From contig JAUHQD010000002.1 in the NCBI GenBank assembly GCA_030418115.1, forward strand, positions 298,994 to 362,993: 64,000 nucleotides of DNA, in the 5' to 3' direction. Both the position numbers and the translations under genes were made by a program. Below are positions 17,342 to 26,338 of this stretch, piece after piece. Position 1 is the first letter of the stretch, and each line of letters begins with the position of its first letter. Source of the DNA: Alteromonadaceae bacterium BrNp21-10 (GTDB lineage Bacteria; Pseudomonadota; Gammaproteobacteria; Enterobacterales; Alteromonadaceae). The notes beneath the pieces were generated by a model that saw only the letters and a list, made by a program, of their open reading frames with translations, searched no databases and was not told where the DNA came from.

Positions 17342-18040
17342 ATGAAAATTGGAATTTTAGGCGCGATGGATCAAGAAGTTGCCTTTATTAAAGACAGTCT
17401 TAACGATATCGTCGAGCATCACTATGCTCACCTTACCTTTTACACTGGCAGCTTACATGGCGTTGAAGTGGTGTTAGTAAAATGCGGCATTGGTAAAGTA
17501 GCGGCGGCAGTAGCTACCACCGTACTCATTGATCGCTTCGCCCCCGATTATGTGGTTAATACCGGCTCCGCTGGTGGTTTTGATACCGAACTGAATATTG
17601 GTGATTTGGTCATTGCCACCGAAGTACAACATCACGACGTGGATGTAACTCATTTTGGTTATGCTCGTGGTCAAGTCTACGGCATGCCCGCCATTTACCC
17701 TTGTGAAGAAAAGCTCATTCAAGCCGCCGAAGGGGCCGCCCGCGATAGTATTCACGTTAACAGCAAGCGCGGCCTTATTTGTACTGGCGATTCCTTTATT
17801 GGTTGCGATGAAGCCGCAGCTAAATTGCGTGAGCTTTATCCCTTAATGTGTGCCGTGGAAATGGAAGGCGCTGCCATCGGCCAAACCTGCTACTTATTAG
17901 AAACACCCTTTGTGGTGATCCGCTCATTATCTGATATTGCCGGTAAATCCTCGAGCATGTCATTTTCACAATATTTGGAAGTGGCTGGCAAAAATTCTGC
18001 TCAGTTAGTCATGAGCATGATTGCCACCTTGGCTGCTTGA
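17342..18040 (+). CDS. mtnN: 5'-methylthioadenosine/S-adenosylhomocysteine nucleosidase
   Basis: The 232-residue enzyme has the same length as E. coli MtnN (Pfs). It splits methylthioadenosine and S-adenosylhomocysteine into adenine and the thio-sugar. The expected catalytic residues are visible: Glu12 in GAMDQEVAFI, the glutamate in AVEMEGAAI, and the aspartate in RSLSDIAG. The hydrolysis of S-adenosylhomocysteine overlaps the reaction of ahcY, encoded 3 kb downstream. The gene is followed after ten bases by a CbiB-like membrane protein gene, which is probably cotranscribed. The ribosome site is poor. Confidence 0.97.
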   Translation: MKIGILGAMDQEVAFIKDSLNDIVEHHYAHLTFYTGSLHGVEVVLVKCGIGKVAAAVATTVLIDRFAPDYVVNTGSAGGFDTELNIGDLVIATEVQHHDVDVTHFGYARGQVYGMPAIYPCEEKLIQAAEGAARDSIHVNSKRGLICTGDSFIGCDEAAAKLRELYPLMCAVEMEGAAIGQTCYLLETPFVVIRSLSDIAGKSSSMSFSQYLEVAGKNSAQLVMSMIATLAA

Positions 18041-18050
18041 TGTTGGTATT

Positions 18051-19010
18051 ATGAATTTGATGGACGACTGGCTGGTAGCACCACAACTGCAACCTATATT
18101 AATATTGGCATTAGTACTGTTGATTGAGCGCCGTTGGCATTGGCCCGAGAAATATCATCCATTAGGTTTTGCTCGCCTGATTGCTTTACGCATGGCGCAA
18201 AAGGTAAACCACAAAAACAGCGCCCCTATGCAACTTAAAATCGCCGGTACTTTAGCGCCACTGGTGTTGCTCACCCCCTTCATTATTATCATGGTGCTGT
18301 TTATTCAACTTGCGGAATTCCCACTTTTCTTCGACGGTATTTTACTGCTGGTGGCTATGCAGACTCGGCCGGTAACCCATGGGGTGAGAAAAGTATCACT
18401 GGCATTGCAGCGACATAAAAAGGCACTGGCGCGGGATACTCTCAGTCCATTATGTTTACGGGATACTTCCACATTATCCGAAGTAGGCATTGTCAAAACC
18501 AGTATTGAAACTCTAGTGCTGCGTTTTTGCTATCAAACCGTTGCCGTGATGTTTTGGTATTTATTATTAGGTGGTGTAGGTGCATTAAGTTATCGCTTGG
18601 TTTACGAATTTGCGCAAATTTGGAATCGCAAACTCAGCCAATATCAGCATTTTGGCGCACCTATCTCGGCACTACTACGTTTGTTAAATTGGTTACCGGT
18701 GCAATTATTTATTATCGCTTTTATGTTGGCAGAAAACATTCGCGGCGCATTACGGGCGTTACGCGGGTCCTCGGCAATGTCATCTACCCATAATTCTATA
18801 CTTGCTGCTTGTGGTGGTGCCTTGGGCATTCAATTAGGCGGGCCGGTAATTTATCAACAACAAAAGCGCCGTTTTGCCAAATTGGGCACAAAGACTCTAC
18901 CGGCAATTCAAGATATTGATCGGGCATTAAAATCAGTTAGTATTGTGCTGGCAATTTTATTGATACTAAGCTTTTTAGTTAGTGCAATAACTTTTGCTAT
19001 GAGGAATTAG
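18051..19010 (+). CDS. CbiB/CobD-family membrane protein, orphan
   Basis: The 319-residue membrane protein resembles the adenosylcobinamide-phosphate synthase (CbiB/CobD) family. It has an IERRWHWPEKYHPLG opening segment, about five hydrophobic helices, and the conserved GGALGIQLGGPVIYQ near residue 260. CbiB attaches aminopropanol to cobyric acid in B12 synthesis. No other cobalamin gene is nearby, so the protein may work in salvage or have another role. The frame is open from a TTG inside mtnN; the ATG at 18051 is chosen because it follows the mtnN stop, with ATG 18060 possible. The membrane topology and motifs make membership likely, but function is inferred. Confidence 0.75.
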   Translation: MNLMDDWLVAPQLQPILILALVLLIERRWHWPEKYHPLGFARLIALRMAQKVNHKNSAPMQLKIAGTLAPLVLLTPFIIIMVLFIQLAEFPLFFDGILLLVAMQTRPVTHGVRKVSLALQRHKKALARDTLSPLCLRDTSTLSEVGIVKTSIETLVLRFCYQTVAVMFWYLLLGGVGALSYRLVYEFAQIWNRKLSQYQHFGAPISALLRLLNWLPVQLFIIAFMLAENIRGALRALRGSSAMSSTHNSILAACGGALGIQLGGPVIYQQQKRRFAKLGTKTLPAIQDIDRALKSVSIVLAILLILSFLVSAITFAMRN

Positions 19011-19048
19011 GATTACTGAAATTAAACAATAAATGGAGCTTTTAAAAA

Positions 19049-19654
19049 GTGCTAAAAAAAATCTTATTATCAATGACATTAATCATTGCAGTTAGCGGCT
19101 GTAAATCGACTTTAATGCAGCCCGCAACACATTCGGTTACAACCAATATAGACGCAACAAAATCACAATTAATTTTTATGCGTTCTGCGTTCACTGGACA
19201 AGCAATCCAAGCATCTGTTTTTGATGTAACATCAGGTGTCCCTGAATTTATAGGCATAGTATCTAACGATACAAAAGTAGCCTATGAAACCACACCAGGT
19301 GAGCATATGTTCATGGTTGTAGGTGAGTCGGCCGACTTCCTGAAAACAGACACACTCGGCGGTAAAACATATTACTCAATTGTTTCTCCTAGAATAGGTT
19401 TTTGGAAAGCACGTTTCTCTATGCACCCTGTTAGACACCAAGGGCAAGATGGGAAGTTTTTCTATGAATCTAAAGATTTTCAAGAAATAGATAAAGACAC
19501 GGATTTAGTAGTTACGGCTAAAGCCGCACAAAATTGGGCACGAGAAAATGCACAATCTATAAAAGCTAAATTAGCTGAATATCTACCTGAATGGAACGCT
19601 AAAGATGAGTCCAAACGCAACCAAGCAACCATAAACAAAAACGATCACCTCTAA
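19049..19654 (+). CDS. lipoprotein of unknown function
   Basis: The 201-residue protein has a classical lipoprotein signal with lipobox VSGC (Cys18). The mature part is a beta-rich domain: SQLIFMRSAFTGQAIQASVFD, FIGIVSNDTKVAYETTPGEHMFMVVGE, GGKTYYSIVSPRIG. This pattern resembles small lipoproteins of DUF2846 type, but I am not certain. The C-terminal 50 residues are helical and charged. The start is GTG at 19049 with TGGAG ten bases upstream. A strong hairpin follows the stop. Confidence 0.75.
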   Translation: MLKKILLSMTLIIAVSGCKSTLMQPATHSVTTNIDATKSQLIFMRSAFTGQAIQASVFDVTSGVPEFIGIVSNDTKVAYETTPGEHMFMVVGESADFLKTDTLGGKTYYSIVSPRIGFWKARFSMHPVRHQGQDGKFFYESKDFQEIDKDTDLVVTAKAAQNWARENAQSIKAKLAEYLPEWNAKDESKRNQATINKNDHL

Positions 19655-19661
19655 AAATATT

Positions 19662-19704
19662 AACAAGGCAGCTATAATACATACTATAGCGGCCTTGTTA
19701 TTTA
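19662..19704 (+). terminator. hairpin terminator after the lipoprotein gene
   Basis: AACAAGGC at 19662-19669 pairs with GCCTTGTT at 19692-19699, and GCTATA with TATAGC inside it, around an eight-base loop with one mismatch. A short T-rich tract follows. It separates the lipoprotein gene from the adenosine kinase region. Confidence 0.7.
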
Positions 19705-19792
19705 GATAGTCTACCTTTAAAGGTAATTCAGCAAAGCCATATCCAATACCGCAGTTAAAAAATTAAAAGAAAATTATTTTACGTAGGTGAAA

Positions 19793-19852
19793 ATGAAGAA
19801 ACTCACCGAATGGTTTTATGGCATCGTGGGCATTAATAATTACTCGTGCTAA
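19793..19852 (+). CDS. possible 19-codon leader peptide before adenosine kinase
   Basis: A short frame, MKKLTEWFYGIVGINNYSC, starts at an ATG three bases after a good AGGTGA ribosome site (19785-19790) and ends 43 bases before the adenosine kinase start. The Lys-Lys start and good ribosome site are unlike random sequence, while the kinase itself has no clear ribosome site. It may be a leader peptide, a tiny membrane peptide or chance. Confidence 0.3.
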   Translation: MKKLTEWFYGIVGINNYSC

Positions 19853-19895
19853 AATGCCGCCCCTTTTTCAGTTCCCAATTTAAATAGAACCTATA

Positions 19896-20906
19896 ATGGC
19901 CCAATTTGATGTGTTTGCGGTCGGCAATGCCCTTGTCGATTTAGATTATGAAGTCACCGACGAATTCCTTGCCGCCCAAGGCGTTGAAAAAGGTGTAATG
20001 ACGTTATTAGAGAAAGACGTTCAACAGAAACTAGTGAATGGCTTAAATAACGAATACACCATTAAAAAACGCGCAGGCGGTGGTTCGGCAGCAAACTCCA
20101 TGGTGACCACAGCACAATTTGGCGGCAAAGCTTTTTACTGCTGTAAAGTGGGCAATGATGAATTAGGTAAATTCTATCTTGCAGATTTGAATAAAGCCGG
20201 TGTTGAACACCGCTTAAGCCAGCAAAATACTCCAGGTGACACCGGCCAATGTGTAGTTATGGTGAGCGATGATGCCGAACGCACCATGTGCACTTTTTTA
20301 GGTATTACTACCGATTTTTCTACCAACGAATTACACGAAGATTTGTTGAAGGACTCTACTTATTTATACATCGAAGGGCATTTGGTGTATTCGCCGGAAG
20401 CGGTTAAAGCCATTTTACGTGCCAAACAAGTAGCGCGTGAGAACGGCGTTAAAATCGCTCTGACCTTCTCTGACCCAGCAGTAGTCAAATATGCACGTGA
20501 ACATTTAGAGCAAGTGATTGGCGAAGATGGCGTTGACCTATTATTCTGTAACCAAGATGAAGTTCGTGACTTTTCGCAAACCAATGATGCCGAAGCCGGA
20601 ATTGCCATGCTCCTCAAGCACACTAAACGCTTAGTCATGACCTGTGGTAGCCAGGGGGCAAAAATCATTGATGACAGCCAACGTATTGATATCAGCCCTT
20701 ATAAAGTAAAAGCCGTAGACACCACTGGTGCAGGCGATACTTTTGCTGGCGCTTTTTTATATGGCATTACCAATGGCATGGATTTAAAACAGGCCGGCCA
20801 GTTAGCCAGCCGCAGCGCAGCCGAATGTGTAGCCATCTTTGGTCCGCGTTTAGAAACCGACGTACAATTAAAAATTCTTCAAGAATTCACCACTGTTAAC
20901 AGTTAA
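19896..20906 (+). CDS. PfkB-family adenosine kinase
   Basis: The 336-residue sugar kinase of the ribokinase/PfkB family has the substrate-binding GGGSAANSM motif near residue 65 and the C-terminal signature DTTGAGDTFAGAF with the catalytic aspartate. The closest group is adenosine kinase. The next gene, 15 bases on, is ahcY. Pairing a kinase for adenosine with the enzyme that releases adenosine makes chemical sense, because removing adenosine pulls the reversible AhcY reaction forward. The enzyme is cytosolic. The assignment as adenosine rather than another sugar kinase rests on context and overall similarity. Confidence 0.88.
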   Translation: MAQFDVFAVGNALVDLDYEVTDEFLAAQGVEKGVMTLLEKDVQQKLVNGLNNEYTIKKRAGGGSAANSMVTTAQFGGKAFYCCKVGNDELGKFYLADLNKAGVEHRLSQQNTPGDTGQCVVMVSDDAERTMCTFLGITTDFSTNELHEDLLKDSTYLYIEGHLVYSPEAVKAILRAKQVARENGVKIALTFSDPAVVKYAREHLEQVIGEDGVDLLFCNQDEVRDFSQTNDAEAGIAMLLKHTKRLVMTCGSQGAKIIDDSQRIDISPYKVKAVDTTGAGDTFAGAFLYGITNGMDLKQAGQLASRSAAECVAIFGPRLETDVQLKILQEFTTVNS

Positions 20907-20921
20907 TTATTGGAATAGACG

Positions 20922-22307
20922 ATGACAAATAGCGTAATTACCTCTGGCGATTTTAAAGTCGCCGATATGAACCTTGCCGATTGGGGCCGTAAAGAACTCA
21001 CCATCGCCGAAAGTGAAATGCCAGCGTTGATGGCCATTCGAGCTAAGTACAGTGCTGAAAAGCCACTAGCAGGCGCCAAGATTTTAGGTTGTATTCATAT
21101 GACCATCCAAACCGGTGTACTGATCGAAACCTTAGTAGAACTAGGTGCCGAAGTACGTTGGTCATCTTGTAATATTTTCTCTACCCAAGATCACGCTGCC
21201 GCCGCGGTTGTGGCTGCTGGTGTACCGGTTTTTGCTTGGAAAGGCGAAACCGAAGAAGAATACGAATGGTGCCTTGAGCAAACTATCCTTAAAGATGGTC
21301 AGCCTTGGGATGCCAACATGATTTTGGATGATGGCGGCGACTTAACCCAAATGTTGCATGACAAATATGCCAGCATCTTAGTAAACGTTCACGGCATTAC
21401 CGAAGAAACCACCACCGGCGTACATCGCCTAGAAGAAATGCTACGCGCCGGTACTTTAAAAGTGCCAGCGATTAACGTTAATGATTCCGTCACTAAATCT
21501 AAAAACGACAACAAATACGGTTGTCGTCACAGCTTGAATGACGCCATCAAGCGCGCTACCGACCACTTGTTAGCCGGTAAAAAAGCACTGGTTATTGGTT
21601 ACGGCGATGTAGGTAAAGGTTCAGCACAATCGTTAAACCAAGAAGGCATGATTGTTAAAGTTGCCGAAGTGGACCCTATCTGCGCCATGCAAGCCTGCAT
21701 GGACGGCTTTGAAGTGGTATCAACCTACAACGATGGTATCAATACCGGTAAATTAGCCGATATCAATACTCAATTGTTAAGCAATACTGACCTAATCGTT
21801 ACCACTACCGGTAACGTAAACGTTTGTGATGCTAATGTATTATCAGCCCTTAAATCTGGTGCAGTTGTGTGTAACATCGGTCATTTCGATAATGAAATCG
21901 ACACCGCGTTCACCCGTAAAAACTGGCGCTGGGACGAAATCAAACCGCAGGTGCACAAGTTATTCCGTAGCGATGATGCAGCCGATCACTTGTTGTTATT
22001 ATCTGAAGGTCGCTTAGTTAACTTAGGTAACGCCACTGGCCACCCCTCACGGATCATGGACGGCTCTTTTGCTAACCAAGTACTAGCGCAAATTCACTTA
22101 TTCAAGCAGAAGTTTGCCGATATGGATGCCGCCGCTAAACAAGCCGCATTAACCGTAGAAGTATTACCGAAGCAATTAGACGAAGAAGTCGCTGCTTACA
22201 TGGTGTTAGGTTTTGGTGGTGTGATTACCAAACTGACTCAACAACAAGCGGATTACATTAATGTTGATGTAAATGGACCGTTTAAATCTGATGCTTATAG
22301 ATACTAA
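20922..22307 (+). CDS. ahcY: adenosylhomocysteinase
   Basis: The 461-residue enzyme hydrolyses S-adenosylhomocysteine to homocysteine and adenosine, using bound NAD. Visible signatures are the substrate domain [18 protein letters not shown], the [27 protein letters not shown] segment, the NAD motif [10 protein letters not shown], and the C-terminal KSDAYRY ending typical of the family. TGGAA lies before the ATG, and the gene follows adenosine kinase by 15 bases. A hairpin terminator lies 25 bases downstream. The genome also has mtnN nearby, which acts on the same substrate by another reaction. Confidence 0.98.
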   Translation: MTNSVITSGDFKVADMNLADWGRKELTIAESEMPALMAIRAKYSAEKPLAGAKILGCIHMTIQTGVLIETLVELGAEVRWSSCNIFSTQDHAAAAVVAAGVPVFAWKGETEEEYEWCLEQTILKDGQPWDANMILDDGGDLTQMLHDKYASILVNVHGITEETTTGVHRLEEMLRAGTLKVPAINVNDSVTKSKNDNKYGCRHSLNDAIKRATDHLLAGKKALVIGYGDVGKGSAQSLNQEGMIVKVAEVDPICAMQACMDGFEVVSTYNDGINTGKLADINTQLLSNTDLIVTTTGNVNVCDANVLSALKSGAVVCNIGHFDNEIDTAFTRKNWRWDEIKPQVHKLFRSDDAADHLLLLSEGRLVNLGNATGHPSRIMDGSFANQVLAQIHLFKQKFADMDAAAKQAALTVEVLPKQLDEEVAAYMVLGFGGVITKLTQQQADYINVDVNGPFKSDAYRY

Positions 22308-22333
22308 AATTTAGTCTCTTTAAACGTTTGATG

Positions 22334-22359
22334 AAAAGCCGCTGCCCAGCGGCTTTTTT
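22334..22359 (+). terminator. terminator after ahcY
   Basis: GCCGCT and AGCGGC pair around a four-base loop, flanked by AAAA on the left and TTTTTT on the right. It ends the adenosine kinase-ahcY unit and can also act on the converging glycosyltransferase gene. Confidence 0.9.
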
Positions 22360-22390
22360 GTTGTCTGTGTTTAGCGCTTATTTGTTAGAT

Positions 22391-23476
22391 TTAAATCAAT
22401 CCTAGGTATTGTTGGGCTATGTCGACTGCCTGTACTTTCTTAAGTATCTCTGGATTACTCAAGTTAGTGCGGTCTTTTAAAAGCTGATTTATTTTATCAG
22501 CCAACTTGTCAGGATCACCACGAGGCACAAGGTTATTAACTAACGTCCCGGTCAAAATTTCATTTGGCCCATGTGGACAATTAGTCGAGACCACTGGCGT
22601 CTCGCAGATAATCGCTTCAACAAGCACATTGCCAAACCCTTCATAATCAGAACTTAACACCAGTAATTTGGCTTGCTTGATCCAACTATAAGGATTTTGC
22701 ACAAAACCTGGAGCGATCAGTCTCGACTTCAGTCCCATTTTTTCTGCCATTCGTTTCAGCTTTTGGGTATTTCCACACAAACAAACCAATAAATACTCTT
22801 CTGATACCTGCTTAAAAGCAGATAACAAAATGTCATATCTCTTTTGTTTAGCGAATCGCCCGATATGAATAATATATTTAGCTTTAGGGATAGAGGTGTC
22901 GGGTAATGCGGCTAACTGTTTAATTTTAGCCACATCAAAAGGATTATAAATTGTTTGAGTACTTGCTGGCCGTATCAGCTGCGAAGCTTTTATTTCGTCT
23001 TCAACACCATAAGAAACAGCGATTAAGTTCTTGTTGTTTAAATAACCTATTTGTCTTCTCAAATAATAGTACTGAAGAGGCCCTAGCCTTTTTGTTCGCT
23101 GCAGCGTCTCTTCTAAAGAATTGTGTATTACATAAAAACATGGCGAAAAGTGACAAGCACTGACAATACGATAACTCTCTTCCAGATTAACTAAAAAGAG
23201 ATCAAACTTGCCATATTGTTGTACCTTGTCCACTTGTTGTCGTAGTTTGCCAGCTTGGCTCTGACGATTCAGCCAGCCTTTAGTTTTAGATTTGGGATCG
23301 TGATGTAAATAGTGCACGGGTAAAGTGACTGGCAATACATACTCAACTCGCTTGTGAAGTACAAATAAAATGACTTCGTGCCCCAAGCCTTGTAACGCTT
23401 CTGCCAGAAAAAGTACTACTTTTTCTGCGCCACCGCCATTCATTGAATCAATGAAAATCGCTATTTTCTTTTTCAA
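22391..23476 (-). CDS. GT4-family glycosyltransferase
   Basis: The 361-residue protein has the GT-B fold of retaining GT4 enzymes. Its N-terminal domain has the GGGAEKV loop near residues 14-20. Its C-terminal nucleotide-sugar domain contains IIHIGRFAKQKRYDILL, then SSDYEGFGNVLVEAI with the EX7E signature, and GPNEIL. It probably transfers a hexose in synthesis of a surface glycan or lipid-linked glycan; donor and acceptor are unknown. The start is TTG at 23476, supported by AGGGA upstream and the N-terminal strand KKKIAIFI. No other glycan genes are next to it, so it looks like an isolated insertion between ahcY and tyrS. Confidence 0.9.
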   Translation of the reverse strand: MKKKIAIFIDSMNGGGAEKVVLFLAEALQGLGHEVILFVLHKRVEYVLPVTLPVHYLHHDPKSKTKGWLNRQSQAGKLRQQVDKVQQYGKFDLFLVNLEESYRIVSACHFSPCFYVIHNSLEETLQRTKRLGPLQYYYLRRQIGYLNNKNLIAVSYGVEDEIKASQLIRPASTQTIYNPFDVAKIKQLAALPDTSIPKAKYIIHIGRFAKQKRYDILLSAFKQVSEEYLLVCLCGNTQKLKRMAEKMGLKSRLIAPGFVQNPYSWIKQAKLLVLSSDYEGFGNVLVEAIICETPVVSTNCPHGPNEILTGTLVNNLVPRGDPDKLADKINQLLKDRTNLSNPEILKKVQAVDIAQQYLGLI

Positions 23477-24062
23477 TTAAATCGTCCCTGTATTCAAAAA
23501 TAAATTCCTAAAAATCAAAATGCGCAATGCTATAGCAATGAATAACACTCGCTAATTTAACTTCTTTTTAATGCTCCTTTATTGATCAATATCTTCAATG
23601 AGCCTTCGACTGTTTATATTGAATTACGTTGCATATTAATTTTATTAATAACTCGTATTCAGACTTACATTGACAATAATAACCTGAGCTAGCCGTAGGC
23701 ATAGAGTATTAAACGATATAAACGGGTAATGGGTAGTCATTAAATTCGGGAATATTGAGTCGCAATTTTCCGAACGGTAAGTATTCAACTAATCAACAAG
23801 TTACTTATTAAGTGCTAGCATGTGGATTCAAAAAATAAATTTGCCTATCCGGCATTCGACGATAAGTATCCAGAGGAAGAATCTTGCCATTTACTCCAAT
23901 TCATCTGGGGCCTGGAATATGAATAAAAGCGTTACTGCAAAGTAGTTTTAATTTAATGGCATTCGGCTTAGGTGCTTATGTTTTGGGCAATAAATTAACT
24001 AACCTCTGCGAATAAAACTCTAGGACAGACCAAAATTGATTTATGCTTATGAACGTGTGTTA
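23477..24062. other. AT-rich gene-poor gap, possible decayed sequence
   Basis: No convincing gene lies in these 586 bases. A frame from GTG 23822 to TAA 23926 encodes 34 residues, including the stretch HLLQFIWGLEYE. Another open piece at about 23950-24015 reads FNLMAFGLGAYVLGNKL. Neither has a start with a ribosome site, and stops interrupt them, which fits decay of an earlier gene. The minus-strand promoter of the GT4 gene and the plus-strand promoter of the binding-protein gene must lie here. Confidence 0.5.
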
Positions 24063-24806
24063 ATGCAACTTATAACGATAATAAAAGGTTTGCTGGTGAA
24101 GTTATTTTTTGTTTTTTCAGTGTTTATTTTAACTTCTCTTCAGGTCTCGTCTAAAACGACGATCATGTGGGGAACTGACGTCTGGGGAAACTTTACAGAT
24201 ATAGATGGCAGTGGTTTTTACCACCAGTTGATGTCAGAAATATTCCCAGAAAATGAGTATAAACTTGAGTCACAATACTTACCTTGGAAACGTACTCTAA
24301 AGTACTTAGAGCAGGGGAAAATAGATACAACCGGCGCCCTGCCTTTAAATAATAAGTTTTACTTTTCTGATAAACCGGTCTTAACAGAAACCATTTATGC
24401 CGTTTTTAGAAAAAGTGATGATTCGAGTTGCTGCGAGTTTGATGGACAGACGGGGTCTTACCGACACGGATATGACCAAGATGTCTTTTATGCAGCGCTC
24501 CCAAGCACGGTTAAAGGCATTGGGGTTGAATCGGTGGCTCAAGGTATAGACTTATTATTAGATGGAAAAATTGATTTTTATGTGGATATTGGCAGTGTAT
24601 TGCAAAACGGCTTATCCGAAAAGGATACTCAAAAAGTATCCCTCAAGCCTATTGGTAACTACCAGTTACATTGGGCATTTACCCGTTCAGACAAAGGATT
24701 TACTCTTAAAAAGCATTTTGATCAAATAATCACTGAATTGAATAAAAGCGGAGAATTAAACAAGCTTTATCTTAAATATGGTTTGAACATGCCATCACAT
24801 TATTAA
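24063..24806 (+). CDS. periplasmic solute-binding protein, family 3 type
   Basis: The 247-residue protein has a signal peptide (residues about 8-30, LLVKLFFVFSVFILTSLQVSS) and a bilobed family 3 fold: WGTDVWGNFTDIDGSGFYHQLM, YLPWKRTLKYLEQGKIDTTGALP, then the second-lobe VKGIGVESVAQGIDLLLDGKIDFYVDIG. It lacks the usual amino-acid-binding arginine motifs. No ABC transporter genes are near, so it may be an orphan sensor or scavenger. The ATG at 24063 is preferred over a TTG at 24036 because it places the signal peptide correctly. A cysteine pair (SSCCEFDG) in the middle is unusual. A bidirectional terminator follows. Confidence 0.8.
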   Translation: MQLITIIKGLLVKLFFVFSVFILTSLQVSSKTTIMWGTDVWGNFTDIDGSGFYHQLMSEIFPENEYKLESQYLPWKRTLKYLEQGKIDTTGALPLNNKFYFSDKPVLTETIYAVFRKSDDSSCCEFDGQTGSYRHGYDQDVFYAALPSTVKGIGVESVAQGIDLLLDGKIDFYVDIGSVLQNGLSEKDTQKVSLKPIGNYQLHWAFTRSDKGFTLKKHFDQIITELNKSGELNKLYLKYGLNMPSHY

Positions 24807-24830
24807 TTACCCCCCAACGTTTATACCTAT

Positions 24831-24860
24831 AAAAAAGCCGCTTGGTAGCGGCTTTAAAAA
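24831..24860. terminator. bidirectional terminator between binding-protein gene and tyrS
   Basis: AAAGCCGCT at 24834-24842 pairs exactly with AGCGGCTTT at 24847-24855 around TGGT. A-runs on both sides give a T-run for each strand, best for tyrS on the minus strand. Confidence 0.85.
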
Positions 24861-24874
24861 AACAAACTGGCAGT

Positions 24875-26074
24875 TTATACCAAAGTAATTCGTGCAAACT
24901 TGCGCTTACCCACTTGGTAAACTGCCTCACCGGCATCGGTCAGTAACAACTTAGTATCTTCAACCTTTTCACCGTCTATCTTCACAGCACCTTGCTTGAT
25001 CATACGGATTGCATCTGAGGTGGAGCCGACTAAATTGACTTCTTTGAGTAAGTTAGCAATCGCTATACCTTCACTGGTTATTGATACAGACACTTCAGGC
25101 ATATCATCAGGGATGGCATTTTTCTGGAAGCGTTGAATAAAGTCTTGATGAGCCCCTTCTGCGGCCGCAGCATCGTGGAAACGTTCGATGATTTCTTTAG
25201 CTAGGGTAATTTTAATATCCCGCGGGTTAGCGCCATCGGCCATTTGTTGCTGCAACTGTTCAATTTCTTCAATGGGACGAAAGCTAAGTAAGTCATAGTA
25301 GCGCCACATAAGTTCATCGGATATTGACATAATCTTGCCGAACATGTCATTGGGCGCATCGGTAATGCCGATGTAGTTATTCAATGACTTCGACATTTTT
25401 TGTACACCGTCAAGACCTTCTAATAACGGCATCATCAATACGGTTTGTGGACGTTGACCTTCGTCTTTTTGTAACTCACGACCCATTAATAAATTAAAGC
25501 GCTGATCGGTACCACCTAACTCGACATCGGCTTTAAGTGCGACTGAATCCCAACCTTGAACTAATGGATACAAAAATTCATGAATGGCAATAGGTTGACC
25601 ACCGGCATAACGTTTTTTGAAATCGTCACGCTCTAGCATACGGGCCACGGTTTGGCGGGCGGCGAGTTTGATCATCCCGGCTGCGCCTAACTCGTTCATC
25701 CATTCGGAATTAAAACGTACGGTGGTTTTTTCTTTATCGAGGATTTTAAATACTTGTTCTTTATAGGTTTCGGCATTGGCCAATACCGCTTCTTGGGTCA
25801 GCGGTTTACGGGTAACATTTTTACCCGTGGGGTCGCCAATCAAACCGGTAAAGTCACCGATTAGGAAAATAACCTCATGACCTAATTGCTGAAAGGTACG
25901 CAATTTGTTCAACAGTACGGTATGGCCAAGGTGCAAATCTGGCGCGGTTGGATCAAAGCCCGCTTTAATTTTTAGCGGCTTACCGGTTTTGAGTTTTGCT
26001 AATAATTCGTCTTCTAAGAGGATTTCTTCAGCACCCCGTTGTATTTCCGCCATTGCGTTTTGCCAATCAGACAT
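24875..26074 (-). CDS. tyrS: tyrosyl-tRNA synthetase
   Basis: The 399-residue class I synthetase charges tRNA-Tyr. The HIGH-equivalent is HLGH in [15 protein letters not shown] and the second signature is an exact KMSKS. A C-terminal S4 RNA-binding domain (last 65 residues, with [17 protein letters not shown]) completes it. This is the shorter-spaced TyrRS type found in many marine gammaproteobacteria. The frame is open 54 bases further, but the ATG at 26074 with an AAGAGAAG-type ribosome site and the sequence MSDWQNA fits the family start. Its promoter lies in the gap shared with the M23 peptidase gene. Confidence 0.97.
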   Translation of the reverse strand: MSDWQNAMAEIQRGAEEILLEDELLAKLKTGKPLKIKAGFDPTAPDLHLGHTVLLNKLRTFQQLGHEVIFLIGDFTGLIGDPTGKNVTRKPLTQEAVLANAETYKEQVFKILDKEKTTVRFNSEWMNELGAAGMIKLAARQTVARMLERDDFKKRYAGGQPIAIHEFLYPLVQGWDSVALKADVELGGTDQRFNLLMGRELQKDEGQRPQTVLMMPLLEGLDGVQKMSKSLNNYIGITDAPNDMFGKIMSISDELMWRYYDLLSFRPIEEIEQLQQQMADGANPRDIKITLAKEIIERFHDAAAAEGAHQDFIQRFQKNAIPDDMPEVSVSITSEGIAIANLLKEVNLVGSTSDAIRMIKQGAVKIDGEKVEDTKLLLTDAGEAVYQVGKRKFARITLV

Positions 26075-26338
26075 TCTTCTCTTGCTCCTCAAAACCGATA
26101 AAAGTGGCCGTTCTAGCCCGCACGGCATTCTACTCGGCGACTGCAGCTATTTAAAGCACTGTGAGTGGCAAAATAGCGTTTCTGATTAATTTATGTACTA
26201 TTATAAGCATTTTCATACCTTACTTAGTGCCACCATCCCTTATACTGCGAGCTCCTGAATTCACGAATAACTGGAAATGACCAAAAAAACCTTATATTCT
26301 GCGAACTGTTTTAGCAGTTTCTGGTCGATATAATCCTT

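Noticed and set aside
19655..19895. Possible S-adenosylhomocysteine riboswitch before adenosine kinase-ahcY
   Set aside because: No sequence resembling the conserved riboswitch core could be found. The region holds a terminator hairpin and a short frame instead.
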